A stretch of DNA of 64,000 nt from Cryobacterium glucosi (GTDB taxonomy: Bacteria; Actinomycetota; Actinomycetes; Actinomycetales; Microbacteriaceae), in NCBI RefSeq assembly GCF_004402235.1, contig NZ_SOFS01000015.1:186001-250000 (forward strand). The letters are read 5' to 3'. Below the pieces are notes generated by a model. The model worked only from the letters and a program-made list of their open reading frames with translations. It was not told the origin of the DNA and searched no databases. The stretch's first letter is position 1, and each line of letters starts with the position of its first letter. Shown here piece after piece: positions 53,203-61,511 of the stretch. Position numbers and translations under genes: made by a program.

Positions 53203-54573
53203 CTACTTCAGGATGCGGATGAGCTTGCGGTTGGCGAACTCTGCGATCCCGAAGCGTCCCAGTTCCCGGCCGAAGCCGGACCGCTTCACGCCGCCGAAGG
53301 GGAGTTCCGGGCTGTCCAGGAGCGACCCGTTGATGAACACCATCCCGGCCTCGATCTGGTCGGCGACGCGCAGTGCCTGCTCCGGGTCGGTCGTGAAGAG
53401 GTAGGAACCGAGGCCGTAGGGGATGTCGTTGGCCACCTGCACCGCCTCCGCCTCGTCCTGCACACGGTAGATCGCGGCCACCGGGCCGAAGAATTCTTCC
53501 CGGTAGGCGTCGCTCTGCGGGGAGACCCCGGTGATCACCGTCGGCGAGAAGAAGGCGCCGTCCCGCGTTCCCCTGGCAACGACGGTGGCGCCCTGGGCCT
53601 CCGCCCGCTGGAGCTGTTCCTCGAGGTTTTCGGCGGCGCCGAGGGAGGAGAGCGGTCCCAGTGTCGTCTCCGGTGACGTCGGGTCTGCCGGCACGTTGCC
53701 GGTGATCTTGGCGGTGAAGCTCTCGGTGAAGGCGTCGAAGAGAGCGTCGATGACGATGAAACGCTTGGCCGCGTTGCAGGACTGCCCGGAGTTGTCCAGG
53801 CGGGCCGCGACGGCAGCGTCGACGGCTTCCTCGAGGTCGTCCGCGCTGAGCACGATGAACGGGTCGGATCCGCCCAGTTCGAGCACGACCTTCTTGAGGT
53901 TGCGGCCGGCGACCTCCGCGACGGCCGCGCCTGCCCCCTCCGACCCGGTCAGGGAGACGCCGTGCACCCGGGGATCGGCGATGATGTCGGAGATCTGGGC
54001 GTTGGACGCGTAGAGGTTGCGGTAGGCGCCGGCGGGGAACCCGGCATCCGTGAAGATCTCTTCGATGGCGGCGGCGGATTCCGGGCACTGCGAGGCGTGC
54101 TTGAGCAGGATGGTGTTGCCGAGCACCAGGTTCGGGCCGGCGAAACGGGCGACCTGGTAGTAGGGAAAGTTCCACGGCATGATGCCGAGGAGAACGCCGA
54201 GGGACGCGCTGCGCATGAACGCGGTGCCCTCGCCGCCCAGCAGTTCGATCGGCTCGTCGGCGAGGAAGGCCTCGCCATGAGTCGCGTAGTAGGAGTAGAT
54301 GTCGGCGGAGAAGTCGACCTCACCGAGGGCCTGCTCGACGGGCTTGCCCATTTCGCGCACGATGAGCTCGGCCAGGTGCTCGCGACGCTCGGTGTGCAGG
54401 TCGGCGACGCGCTGCATGAGTGCCGCCCGCTCCGCGACGGATGTGCGGCGCGAGAACTCCGTGTGGGCGCGGTCCGCCACGCCGATCGCGTCCGAAACCT
54501 CGTCGTCGGTTGCCAGCGTGAAACTGGGGCCGCTCGTCCCCGTGGCGGGGTTGGTGACAACGTACTTGTTCAT
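53203..54573 (-). CDS. Aldehyde dehydrogenase, succinate-semialdehyde type
   Basis: A 456-residue NAD(P)-dependent aldehyde dehydrogenase. It begins MNKYVVTNPATG, has IMPWNFPYYQVARFAGPNLVLGN, the glutamate base Glu232 in LELGGSDPF and catalytic Cys266 in NSGQSCNAAKRF, ending with FGGVKRSGFGRELG. This matches the short succinate-semialdehyde dehydrogenase subgroup (about 455 residues). AGGGAGAAA precedes ATG 54573. The partner transaminase is not in the window. Confidence 0.93.
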   Translation of the reverse strand: MNKYVVTNPATGTSGPSFTLATDDEVSDAIGVADRAHTEFSRRTSVAERAALMQRVADLHTERREHLAELIVREMGKPVEQALGEVDFSADIYSYYATHGEAFLADEPIELLGGEGTAFMRSASLGVLLGIMPWNFPYYQVARFAGPNLVLGNTILLKHASQCPESAAAIEEIFTDAGFPAGAYRNLYASNAQISDIIADPRVHGVSLTGSEGAGAAVAEVAGRNLKKVVLELGGSDPFIVLSADDLEEAVDAAVAARLDNSGQSCNAAKRFIVIDALFDAFTESFTAKITGNVPADPTSPETTLGPLSSLGAAENLEEQLQRAEAQGATVVARGTRDGAFFSPTVITGVSPQSDAYREEFFGPVAAIYRVQDEAEAVQVANDIPYGLGSYLFTTDPEQALRVADQIEAGMVFINGSLLDSPELPFGGVKRSGFGRELGRFGIAEFANRKLIRILK

Positions 54574-54697
54574 GAATTTCTCCCTGGGTGTCCTCGTTAA
54601 CGCCGAACGCACTCGCAGCATACCGGTCCGGGCAGGGCTCACGAGGCCGGGCTATCCTGTCATTTTCATTCCGACGATTCTTTGAAGGAGATCCCTC

Positions 54698-55519
54698 TTG
54701 CCGTACTTCAGCACATCCGACGGAACCGAGATCTACTACACCGACCAGGGCGAAGGACAGCCGGTCCTCCTCAGCCACGGCTGGCCGCTCTCGTCCGACG
54801 CCTGGCAGGTCGAGGTGAAACTGCTCGCCGACAACGGGTACCGTGCCATCGCACACGACCGCCGTGGGCACGGTCGCTCAGCGAAGACGTATACCGGAAA
54901 CGACATGGACACGTATGCCCGCGACCTGGCCGAACTCGTCGAGTCGCTTGACCTCAAGAACCTCGCCGTGATCGGTCACTCCACGGGCGGCGGCGAGGTG
55001 GTGCGCTATGCGGCGCAGCACGGGGTCGGCCGGGTGACCAAGGTCATCACCGCCGGCGCGGTGCCGCCGCTCATGGTGAAGACGGAGAGCAACCCCGACG
55101 GCCTTCCGATCGAGGTGTTCGACGGCATCCGTGCGGGTGTCCTGAGCGATTCGTCCCAGTTCTACATCGAGCTCACCGAAGCGTTCTTCGGGGCCAACCG
55201 GCCCGGAAGCGCGGTCTCTGAGGGTGCCAAGCGCGAATTCTGGCGCCAGGGAATGCTGGTGAACCTCGCCGCGGCTTACGACTGCGTCAAGGCGTTCTCG
55301 GAGACCGACTTCACCGCAGACCTCACAGCGCTCGAGGTACCGATCTTCATCGCCCACGGAGACGACGACCAGATCGTTCCCATCAAGGACGCAGCACTGA
55401 AGTCGATCGAGCTGGTCAAGAACGGCACCCTCAAGGTCTATCCCGGCGCGCCCCACGGCATCTATGGCGACTACCAGGCGGAGCTCGACCAGGACATCCT
55501 CGCCTTCCTCGCGACCTAG
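54698..55519 (+). CDS. Alpha/beta hydrolase, cofactor-free haloperoxidase type
   Basis: A 273-residue hydrolase starting at TTG 54698 (GAAGGAGATC gives a clear ribosome site). The whole sequence follows the non-haem chloroperoxidase/esterase family: LLSHGWPLSSDAW, HDRRGHGRSAK, nucleophile Ser95 in GHSTGGGE, Asp224 in HGDDDQIVP and His253 in GAPHGIY. It is usually an esterase in life that can run perhydrolysis in vitro. Confidence 0.92.
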   Translation: MPYFSTSDGTEIYYTDQGEGQPVLLSHGWPLSSDAWQVEVKLLADNGYRAIAHDRRGHGRSAKTYTGNDMDTYARDLAELVESLDLKNLAVIGHSTGGGEVVRYAAQHGVGRVTKVITAGAVPPLMVKTESNPDGLPIEVFDGIRAGVLSDSSQFYIELTEAFFGANRPGSAVSEGAKREFWRQGMLVNLAAAYDCVKAFSETDFTADLTALEVPIFIAHGDDDQIVPIKDAALKSIELVKNGTLKVYPGAPHGIYGDYQAELDQDILAFLAT

Positions 55520-55560
55520 CTCCCCCCCACGAACGGTGTGACCGGGCACCGGCCGACGGA

Positions 55561-55566
55561 TAGGCT
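55561..55566 (+). promoter_or_regulatory. -10 element of leaderless GNAT gene
   Basis: TAGGCT, then 6 bases, then GTG 55573. The same hexamer and spacing occur at two other genes here. Confidence 0.45.
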
Positions 55567-55572
55567 CGGCTC

Positions 55573-56043
55573 GTGCCCGTCACCCTGGAACCCCTGTCCC
55601 CCAAACGTCTTCCGAAATGGCTGCGACGCAGCGCGGAGGAGTACGCATCCGATCTGATCAGCCTCGGCCGCTCCCCCTCAGATGCTCATCGGCTCGCCGC
55701 CCGGAGTCTCGGAAATTCCTTCCCCGGCGGACAACCGGCATCCGGTCAGTACGTGTTCGACGTGCACGACGGCCCTGGCCGCCCGGTCGGCTACCTCTGG
55801 ATCGGCCGCGCCCAGGGTGAGGACGATTCGGACTGGTGGGTCTGGGATATCTCCATCAACGAGGACGAACGTGGCAAGGGGCTGGGCCGGGAGACCATGC
55901 TGCTCGCGGAACAGTTCGCGAAGTCCCACGGCGCCAGGACCCTCGGCCTGAGCGTCTTCGGTTTCAATACGGTGGCGCGGCGGCTCTACGAGACGCTGGA
56001 CTACGAGACGACATCGATCAAGATGAAGAAGACCCTCGGCTGA
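55573..56043 (+). CDS. GNAT-family N-acetyltransferase
   Basis: A 156-residue acetyltransferase. The core reads VGYLWIGRAQGEDDSDWWVWDISINEDERGKGLGRETMLLAEQFAKSHGARTLGLSVFGFNTVARRLYETLDYETTSIKM, with the R-G-K-G-L-G acetyl-CoA loop and the Asn/Ala/Tyr helix of GNAT proteins. The substrate is unknown. It ends 10 bases before the convergent RluA gene. Confidence 0.92.
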   Translation: MPVTLEPLSPKRLPKWLRRSAEEYASDLISLGRSPSDAHRLAARSLGNSFPGGQPASGQYVFDVHDGPGRPVGYLWIGRAQGEDDSDWWVWDISINEDERGKGLGRETMLLAEQFAKSHGARTLGLSVFGFNTVARRLYETLDYETTSIKMKKTLG

Positions 56044-56052
56044 GCCACCCGC

Positions 56053-57003
56053 TCACTCCGAGGCACCCGTCTCCGGGGCACAAGTCTCCGGGAGCACCGG
56101 CAGGCTGCGCACTCCTTCGAAGTGGCGCGGATGCCCGTCGATCGGATCGGTGAAGCTCACCTCGCTCGCCAGGAGCTGCAGCGGCCGGGAGAAGTCGTCG
56201 ATGGCGACGTCCTGGACCACAGGGTAGAGCGGGTCGTCGATGATCGGGATGCCGAGGCCCAGCATGTGCATCCGCAGCTGGTGGGTGCGTCCCGTGCTCG
56301 GCGTCAGCCGGTAGACGGCGGCACTGCCGAGCGTGGTCTCCAGCTCGATCAGCGACTCGGCGTTGACCGGTGCCCCGGGCACGACCTCGGCCTGCCAGTG
56401 GCCGCGCCGGGTGAGCAGGTGGTTGCGGACGGTGACGGGGAACTCAAGCCCCGGTCGGGCCGGGGCCAGGGCCCGGTAGGTCTTGTGGACTTCACCGCGC
56501 TGGAACATCGACTGGTACGCCCCGCGCCAGCGCCGCTCGGTCGCCAGCACCAGCAGCCCCGATGTCACCCGGTCCAGCCGATGCAGCGGAGAGAGCTCTG
56601 GCAGGCCGAGCTCGGCGCGCAGGCGCACGACAACACTCTGCACGACGTGCCGGCCGCGCGGGATCGTGGAGAGGAAGGCCGGCTTGTCGATCACGACGAG
56701 CCGCTCGTCGCGGTGGATCACATGAATGGTCCCTGGCACGACCGCCTCCGCGGCGAGATCACGATGAAACCAGACGAAGGTGTGCGGCCGGTAGGGGTCG
56801 CTGGTACCGACGGGCGTGCCCGTTTCGTAGGCGAAGCGCTCTGCGGCCAGCAACCCGGCCACGTCGACGAACCCGGCCAACCGTTCTGCCAGCCAGGCGC
56901 CCATGGTCGGCCACGGCTTCGGCCGGGATGGGTCGCGCTCCGGGGTGCAGACCCAGGCCGCGTCGAGCCCGTGACGTTGCGGAAGGGGCGAACGCGGGGG
57001 CAT
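56053..57003 (-). CDS. RluA-family pseudouridine synthase
   Basis: A 316-residue pseudouridine synthase. The catalytic motif is HRLDRVTSGLLVLA (Asp as nucleophile), with VIDKPAFLSTIPRG before it and LTPSTGRTHQLRMHMLGLGIPIIDDPLYP after it. The N-terminal 90 residues are Pro/Arg-rich. It would convert uridine to pseudouridine in rRNA or tRNA; the exact site is unknown. TACGAT lies 6 bases before ATG 57003, suggesting a leaderless message. Confidence 0.93.
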   Translation of the reverse strand: MPPRSPLPQRHGLDAAWVCTPERDPSRPKPWPTMGAWLAERLAGFVDVAGLLAAERFAYETGTPVGTSDPYRPHTFVWFHRDLAAEAVVPGTIHVIHRDERLVVIDKPAFLSTIPRGRHVVQSVVVRLRAELGLPELSPLHRLDRVTSGLLVLATERRWRGAYQSMFQRGEVHKTYRALAPARPGLEFPVTVRNHLLTRRGHWQAEVVPGAPVNAESLIELETTLGSAAVYRLTPSTGRTHQLRMHMLGLGIPIIDDPLYPVVQDVAIDDFSRPLQLLASEVSFTDPIDGHPRHFEGVRSLPVLPETCAPETGASE

Positions 57004-57009
57004 CCACTG

Positions 57010-57015
57010 ATCGTA
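57010..57015 (-). promoter_or_regulatory. -10 element of leaderless RluA gene
   Basis: TACGAT, then 6 bases, then ATG 57003 on the minus strand. Confidence 0.5.
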
Positions 57016-57048
57016 CCCACCCGACGATCACAGGTCAGGGTCGCAGGG

Positions 57049-57837
57049 TCAGAACAGCGGCCAGGGGACCGCGGGCATCTGGCCGCGCGGGGCGGGGAAC
57101 CGGCCCGCCGCCCGCAGCCGGTCACAGCGGGCGGCCAGGGCCTCGAGCTCGTCCGCGTCGAGCAGTTCCCCGAGGGTGACACCGAGGTCGCCGTCGAGCC
57201 CCGCGCGCACCCGGTCGACCCCGTCGAGCTCCTCGGCGCTGAGGGCATCGCCCAGCCAGCCCCACAGCACCGTGCGCAGCTTGTGCTCGACGTGGAACGT
57301 CAACCCGTGGTCCACGCCGTGCCGGTGGCCATCCGGCATGGCGAGAATGTGGTTGCCCTTGCGGTCGGCATTGTTGACGACGATGTCGAACACGGCCATC
57401 CGGCGCAGCGCGACCGAGTCTTCGTGCACGAGCGTGACCGCCCGGTCCTGCTCGTCGCGACCGTCGAAGACGCGGCGCCAGCCAGCGCCCGGCCCGATCT
57501 CCCAGGGCACCAGGTCGACGGCGTCCTGTTCGGGATCCGCGTCCTGCCACAGCTGCACCATCCCCGGGCCCATCGGACCGTCACGAAGCCAGGTCCGGGG
57601 TACGACCTTCCACCCGAAGGCCTCGGAGACCCGGTATGCCGCAACCTCCCGGTTCGCGAGGGTCCCGTCGGGGAAATCCCAGAGCGGATGCTCGCCGGCG
57701 ACCGGCTTGTAGACCACCGGGACGCCGCCAATGCTGCCGAGGAATGTCGCGTTCGAGGCGGTCGTGATGCGGCCCGTGAGTTCGAGCTCACCGCGTTCAA
57801 GCCCGCCGGCCTCGAGCTCGCCGGAGCCCGGCGTCAT
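57049..57837 (-). CDS. SCO1664-family protein
   Basis: A 262-residue protein of the actinobacterial SCO1664 family, a PI3/PI4-kinase-like fold. It has VVYKPVAGEHPLWDFPDGTLANREVAAYRVSEAFGW, then MAVFDIVVNNADRKGNHILAMPDG, which carries the catalytic-loop residues (D-x-x-x-N-N-x-D). It may be an atypical phosphotransferase. Its start overlaps the DUF3090 stop. The group DUF3090-SCO1664-phosphatase is conserved, in some genomes near the mycothiol gene mshC; function unproved. Confidence 0.9.
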   Translation of the reverse strand: MTPGSGELEAGGLERGELELTGRITTASNATFLGSIGGVPVVYKPVAGEHPLWDFPDGTLANREVAAYRVSEAFGWKVVPRTWLRDGPMGPGMVQLWQDADPEQDAVDLVPWEIGPGAGWRRVFDGRDEQDRAVTLVHEDSVALRRMAVFDIVVNNADRKGNHILAMPDGHRHGVDHGLTFHVEHKLRTVLWGWLGDALSAEELDGVDRVRAGLDGDLGVTLGELLDADELEALAARCDRLRAAGRFPAPRGQMPAVPWPLF

Positions 57838-58409
57838 CAGGGCTCGTCGCGCAGCACGCAGTCGTGCCCGTCCGGGTCGATGGGGTCACCGCAGAGAGGG
57901 CAGAGGGGGCGCCCGGCGCCGACGACTTCGTGGGTGCGCTTCGCGAAGGCCCTGGCCGTGCCGACCGGAATCCGCAGCAACAGCATCTGCTCGGGGTCGG
58001 CCGTTGCGGCATCGACGACGGCGAGGGGGTCGTCTCCGAGGCCCTCCTCGTCGACCACCACGATCGGGAAGGCCTCGATCACGATCTGCACGGTCGAGGG
58101 GTCCCAGCCCAGGGTCATGGTTCCGGTGCGGAAATCCTCCTCGACGGGTTGCTCGAGCGGTTCGTTGTCCACGAGCTCCACAGGTGTCGTGGTGGGGACG
58201 CTGAAGGGATTTCCCTCGGTGGACATCAGCTGATCGAGGATCTCGTCGATGCTGTCGGCGAGGAGCGCCGACTGCTGCTTCTCCATGGCGATGCTGACGA
58301 TCTGGGTTCCGCTGCGCACCTGCAGATAGAACGTGCGCGACCCCGGCCGGCCGACGGTACCGACGACGACCCGGTCCGGCCAGTCGAACTCATGCAGGAT
58401 TGTAGGCAT
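57837..58409 (-). CDS. DUF3090 protein
   Basis: A 190-residue DUF3090 protein, starting MPTILHEFDWPDRVVVGTVGRPGSRTFYLQVRSG. The C-terminus has a zinc-ribbon-like CPLCGDPIDPDGHDC set. TAAAAT ends 6 bases before ATG 58409 (leaderless). Conserved in actinobacteria between a phosphatase and SCO1664, with unknown role. Confidence 0.92.
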   Translation of the reverse strand: MPTILHEFDWPDRVVVGTVGRPGSRTFYLQVRSGTQIVSIAMEKQQSALLADSIDEILDQLMSTEGNPFSVPTTTPVELVDNEPLEQPVEEDFRTGTMTLGWDPSTVQIVIEAFPIVVVDEEGLGDDPLAVVDAATADPEQMLLLRIPVGTARAFAKRTHEVVGAGRPLCPLCGDPIDPDGHDCVLRDEP

Positions 58410-58415
58410 GGGGAT

Positions 58416-58421
58416 ATTTTA
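58416..58421 (-). promoter_or_regulatory. -10 element of leaderless DUF3090 gene
   Basis: TAAAAT, then 6 bases, then ATG 58409; an internal promoter after the phosphatase gene. Confidence 0.5.
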
Positions 58422-59126
58422 GGCTCCGGTTTCCTGCGGCCGCTCAGTGCCGGCCCCACCGCCGACCGGCGCATCGGCCACCGGGCCGGCCGCCGCCAGC
58501 CAGGACAGGTCGCCTGCGTCGGTGTTGATGGCGTGGACACTCGGGCGATGGGGCCCGTAGCGCACGATCGAGACGGATGCTGGTCCGACGTTGATCCGCT
58601 GGAACAGGTCCAGGTGCATCCCGAGTGCGTCGGCGAGGACGGACTTGATGATGTCGCCGTGGCTCACCGCGACCCACACCGCACCGGGACCATGCTCGGC
58701 TTCGAAGATCGCATCATGGCGCCGGATGGCCGCGACCGACCGCGCCTGCATGGCGGCCATCGATTCGCCGCCGGGAAAGACGACCGCAGAGGGGTGCGCC
58801 TGCACCACCGGCCACAGGGGCTCCTGGGCGAGGTCGATCAGGGTGCGGCCCTGCCAGTCGCCGTAGTCGCACTCGGTGATGTCCTCGTCAACGGGAGTCG
58901 AGGGAGTGCCGCCCTGCAGGTCGAGGATCAGCCGGGAGGTCTCCCGGCATCGCTGCAGGGGGCTCGAGACCACGCCGACCAGAGGCACGACGGAGAGCCG
59001 CTCGCCGGCGCTCGCGGCCTGGGTGCGCCCGATCGCGTCGAGTCCGACCCCGAGAGATCGCCCTGCCAGGAGTCCGTCGGCATTCGCGGTGGTGCGGCCG
59101 TGCCGCACGAGGATGACTGTGGCCAT
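58419..59126 (-). CDS. MSMEG_4193-family histidine phosphatase
   Basis: A 235-residue histidine-phosphatase-superfamily enzyme of the MSMEG_4193 type. VRHGRTTAN holds the phospho-His and SSPLQRCRET its Arg; HAINTDAGDLSWL is the second His region with VSHGDIIKSVLADAL. The phosphate donor is unknown. It has its own TAGGCT six bases before ATG 59126. Near SCO1664 and DUF3090 in many actinobacteria. Confidence 0.92.
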   Translation of the reverse strand: MATVILVRHGRTTANADGLLAGRSLGVGLDAIGRTQAASAGERLSVVPLVGVVSSPLQRCRETSRLILDLQGGTPSTPVDEDITECDYGDWQGRTLIDLAQEPLWPVVQAHPSAVVFPGGESMAAMQARSVAAIRRHDAIFEAEHGPGAVWVAVSHGDIIKSVLADALGMHLDLFQRINVGPASVSIVRYGPHRPSVHAINTDAGDLSWLAAAGPVADAPVGGGAGTERPQETGA

Positions 59127-59132
59127 GCGTAC

Positions 59133-59138
59133 AGCCTA
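59133..59138 (-). promoter_or_regulatory. -10 element of leaderless phosphatase gene
   Basis: TAGGCT, then 6 bases, then ATG 59126 on the minus strand. Confidence 0.5.
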
Positions 59139-59254
59139 GGGAGTCGGCGGCCCGAGTCGCCGAACCCATCGGGCGCCGATGCGTGCGGAGTGCCCTCCCC
59201 GCTGTGATGCGAGGATGAGGTGCCGGCTGGCTCTCGGCCTGTCGCCGACTCTTC

Positions 59255-59773
59255 TCAGCGCAGCCGGGCCAGTGCCGACCGGAACGCGTCGATCGCGTGA
59301 GCGTTGAACAGCACGAACGTGACGACATCCACGGCCGTGGAGCTCGCGGCCACCGTCTCGACGGCGATACGCGCCGCGTCGTCCATCGGCCACCCGTAGA
59401 CGCCGGCGCTCACCGCAGGAAAGGTCACGTGGTGGGCGCCGAGTTCGTCGGCGACCCGCAGCGACTCGACGTAGCAGGAGGCGAGCAGGTCCGATTGGTC
59501 GAGGGTCTTCGCCCATATCGGGCCGACGGTGTGGATGACCCACCGGGCGGGGAGGAGCCCCGCCGTAGTCGCGACGGCGGCACCGGTCGGCAGCCCGTCC
59601 GGCAGCGTCGTGGCACGCAACCGGCGACATTCCGCAAGGATGCTCGGGCCTCCGGCCCGGTGAATCGCGCCGTCCACTCCCCCGCCCCCGAGCAGCGTGT
59701 GATTCGCTGCGTTGACGATCGCGTCCGCGGGCAGCGCCGTGATGTCGCCTCGGACCAGCTCGATGAGTGCCAT
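59255..59773 (-). CDS. Macro-domain protein (ADP-ribosyl hydrolase type)
   Basis: A 172-residue macro-domain protein. It starts LVRGDITALPADAIVNAANHTLLGGGGVDGAIHRAGG, the ADP-ribose loop, with VIHTVGPIW and FPAVSAGVYGWPMDDAA as the second loop. This set matches O-acetyl-ADP-ribose deacetylase of the YmdB type. TAACGT lies 6 bases before ATG 59773. A fragment of a second such gene is at 62431-62535. Confidence 0.93.
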   Translation of the reverse strand: MALIELVRGDITALPADAIVNAANHTLLGGGGVDGAIHRAGGPSILAECRRLRATTLPDGLPTGAAVATTAGLLPARWVIHTVGPIWAKTLDQSDLLASCYVESLRVADELGAHHVTFPAVSAGVYGWPMDDAARIAVETVAASSTAVDVVTFVLFNAHAIDAFRSALARLR

Positions 59774-59779
59774 GATCCG

Positions 59780-59785
59780 ACGTTA
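59780..59785 (-). promoter_or_regulatory. -10 element of leaderless macro-domain gene
   Basis: TAACGT, then 6 bases, then ATG 59773 on the minus strand. Confidence 0.5.
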
Positions 59786-59829
59786 CCAACCTCGTGCACG
59801 GGAGACGCACGAGGCTGATACGGCTGGAG

Positions 59830-60810
59830 CTACGCCAGCGTCGGCTGCAACAGCCCCTCGAGGCGCTGGTAGCTGGTCTCCATTCCGCCGGTCATGCCCG
59901 TAGCAAGCACCGCGTCACGCTGCTCCGCATTGGCGTAGGTGATGACGAGTGAGAGCAGGGTTCCGCCCTCGACTTCCGTGAGGGTCAGCTCGTTGAGCGT
60001 TGCCGGGAAGTCCGTCCCGATCATCGCCTCGGTCGTGACCGCGCGGTGCGGTTCGACCGACTCGAGGAGCTCACCGGTGAAGCCGAATCGCTCCTCGCCG
60101 CCGTCCCGCTGCCACTCGTAGCGGTAGCTGTCACCGACGGCTGTTGCGATCTCACAGACGGGCATCGACCAACCGTCCGGTCCCAGGAGCCAGCGCTTCA
60201 TGAGCGCGGCATCGTTGTGGGCCCGCCACACCTGGTCGACGGTGCCGCGGATCACCCGTGCCACTCGCACCTGGGTGTCGCTGAGGATCTGCGCCTCCGC
60301 CAGGTGGTCGGCGGCAAATGACGCCAGGTCGGCCAGCACCTGGTCGATCTGGGCCATCGCCTGGCGGGTGCCTTCGAGCATTCCCATCTCGATGAGCTGC
60401 TGCATCTGGTGGAGGGAGCCGAAGTACGACGTCGTCTTCAGGCGACTGCCGCCGGGCGTCTCCTCGAAAGCGAAGTCCATTCGGGTGGTGGGGAGGTCGG
60501 CGTTGGGCACACCCGCCGCATCCGAGAAGCTGTCAAGCACTTCAAACGCGTGGGGAGCATCGGTCGAGGTCCAGTCCCAGCAGCCGTAGTGCGTATCGCC
60601 CTCCGGCCCGGTCATCGCATACACGCTGCGTCCCCCGGTCAGAGCGTCGTGCCGGTAGAACGTGGCCGGATAGGTCGGCGGGCCCCAGAACCGTTCGATC
60701 TGGCGTGGATCCGTGTACGCATCCCAGAGCCGGCGGAGGGGCACAGGGAAGTCGGCGACGATCGTGATCGTGAGCTGGTCGAGGTCTTTCTCGACGGAGG
60801 TGACGGGCAT
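59830..60810 (-). CDS. Tandem SRPBCC (AHSA1-like) protein
   Basis: A 326-residue protein made of two START/AHSA1-like domains: residues 1-165 (LTITIVADFPVPLRRLWDAYTDPRQIERFWGPPTYP) and 170-326 (VRVARVIRGTVDQVWRAHNDAALMKRWLLGPDGWSM). AHSA1 domains bind hydrophobic ligands or proteins; in actinobacteria they often follow an ArsR regulator gene, as here (15 bases). AAAGGATCATC precedes the ATG. Ligand unknown. Confidence 0.92.
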   Translation of the reverse strand: MPVTSVEKDLDQLTITIVADFPVPLRRLWDAYTDPRQIERFWGPPTYPATFYRHDALTGGRSVYAMTGPEGDTHYGCWDWTSTDAPHAFEVLDSFSDAAGVPNADLPTTRMDFAFEETPGGSRLKTTSYFGSLHQMQQLIEMGMLEGTRQAMAQIDQVLADLASFAADHLAEAQILSDTQVRVARVIRGTVDQVWRAHNDAALMKRWLLGPDGWSMPVCEIATAVGDSYRYEWQRDGGEERFGFTGELLESVEPHRAVTTEAMIGTDFPATLNELTLTEVEGGTLLSLVITYANAEQRDAVLATGMTGGMETSYQRLEGLLQPTLA

Positions 60811-60824
60811 GATGATCCTTTCGG

Positions 60825-61178
60825 TTAGGTGTCAGGTGTAGCCGGAGAGTCTTCCGCGAGCAGGCTGTCGAGGCGGTCGATGCGCGAACGCCAGAGCTCC
60901 TCGAAGTGGTCGAGCAGGCGCTGGGCCTGACGGATGCGATCAAGGTTTCCCCGTACCATCCGCTCACGGCCCCGCGCTGCCTTCGTCACGAGATGGGCCT
61001 CCTCCAGCACGGCAATGTGTTTCTGGACGGCCGCGAAGGACATCTCGTAGGAGTCCGCCAACTGCGACACCGAGATGTCGGTGACCAGCGTGCGGCGCAC
61101 GATATCCCGCCTCGTCGCGTCTGCGAGGGCGCGGAAGAGGCGGTTCACATCCTGTTCAGAAAGCTCTGATACAACCAT
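60825..61178 (-). CDS. ArsR-family regulator
   Basis: A 117-residue regulator starting MVVSELSEQDVNRLFRALADATRRDIVRRTL (ATG 61178). The helix-turn-helix is ISVSQLADSYEMSFAAVQKHIAVLEEAHLVTKAARGRERM; there are no Cys metal ligands, so it is one of the metal-free SRPBCC-linked ArsR proteins. Its promoter element TATCGT ends 8 bases upstream and a palindrome covers the start codon, so it probably represses its own operon with the SRPBCC gene. Confidence 0.92.
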   Translation of the reverse strand: MVVSELSEQDVNRLFRALADATRRDIVRRTLVTDISVSQLADSYEMSFAAVQKHIAVLEEAHLVTKAARGRERMVRGNLDRIRQAQRLLDHFEELWRSRIDRLDSLLAEDSPATPDT

Positions 61179-61187
61179 TTGATTGTA
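61170..61187. promoter_or_regulatory. Palindrome over ArsR start codon
   Basis: TACAA (61170-61174) and TTGTA (61183-61187) are an inverted repeat around the ATG of the ArsR gene, overlapping its leaderless promoter. Likely auto-repression site. Confidence 0.5.
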
Positions 61188-61499
61188 CGATACCCAGCCA
61201 CAACGAATCGCGCAAGCGGTCACCGCGCTCGCCTTGACCGGTTTCGGAACGGCTCACTATGGTGTTGACGCGGAGTACCTGATCGATGATGCCTTGGAAC
61301 GGCTCGTCGCAGGGTGGACTGTTGAACTCGAGCCGCACCCCTTCGCGGCGCCGAGCAGGTGTTCGGCGCGCTTCCCGCGACGGCTACGTCAGCCGCGCGA
61401 TCGCGAACGCGAAAGGAGCACGCAGAGTGGACGGTGCGTGCATCGGGCTCACCTCCTCAGATCGTGTCACGTTCAGGACGATTCCAACGCCGGCCCCGC
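61188..61499. other. Intergenic stretch without a supported gene, with a promoter-like motif
   Basis: No convincing protein is seen in about 310 bases. A good sigma-70-type pair, TTGACC (61234-61239), 18-base spacer, TATGGT (61258-61263), points right; the open frames downstream of it have Arg/Ser-biased translation typical of non-coding GC-rich DNA. It could drive a small RNA or be a relic of a lost gene. Confidence 0.35.
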
Positions 61500-61505
61500 T
61501 ATATT
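61500..61505 (+). promoter_or_regulatory. -10 element of leaderless gene
   Basis: TATATT, then 6 bases, then ATG 61512. Confidence 0.5.
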
Positions 61506-61511
61506 CGTGTC

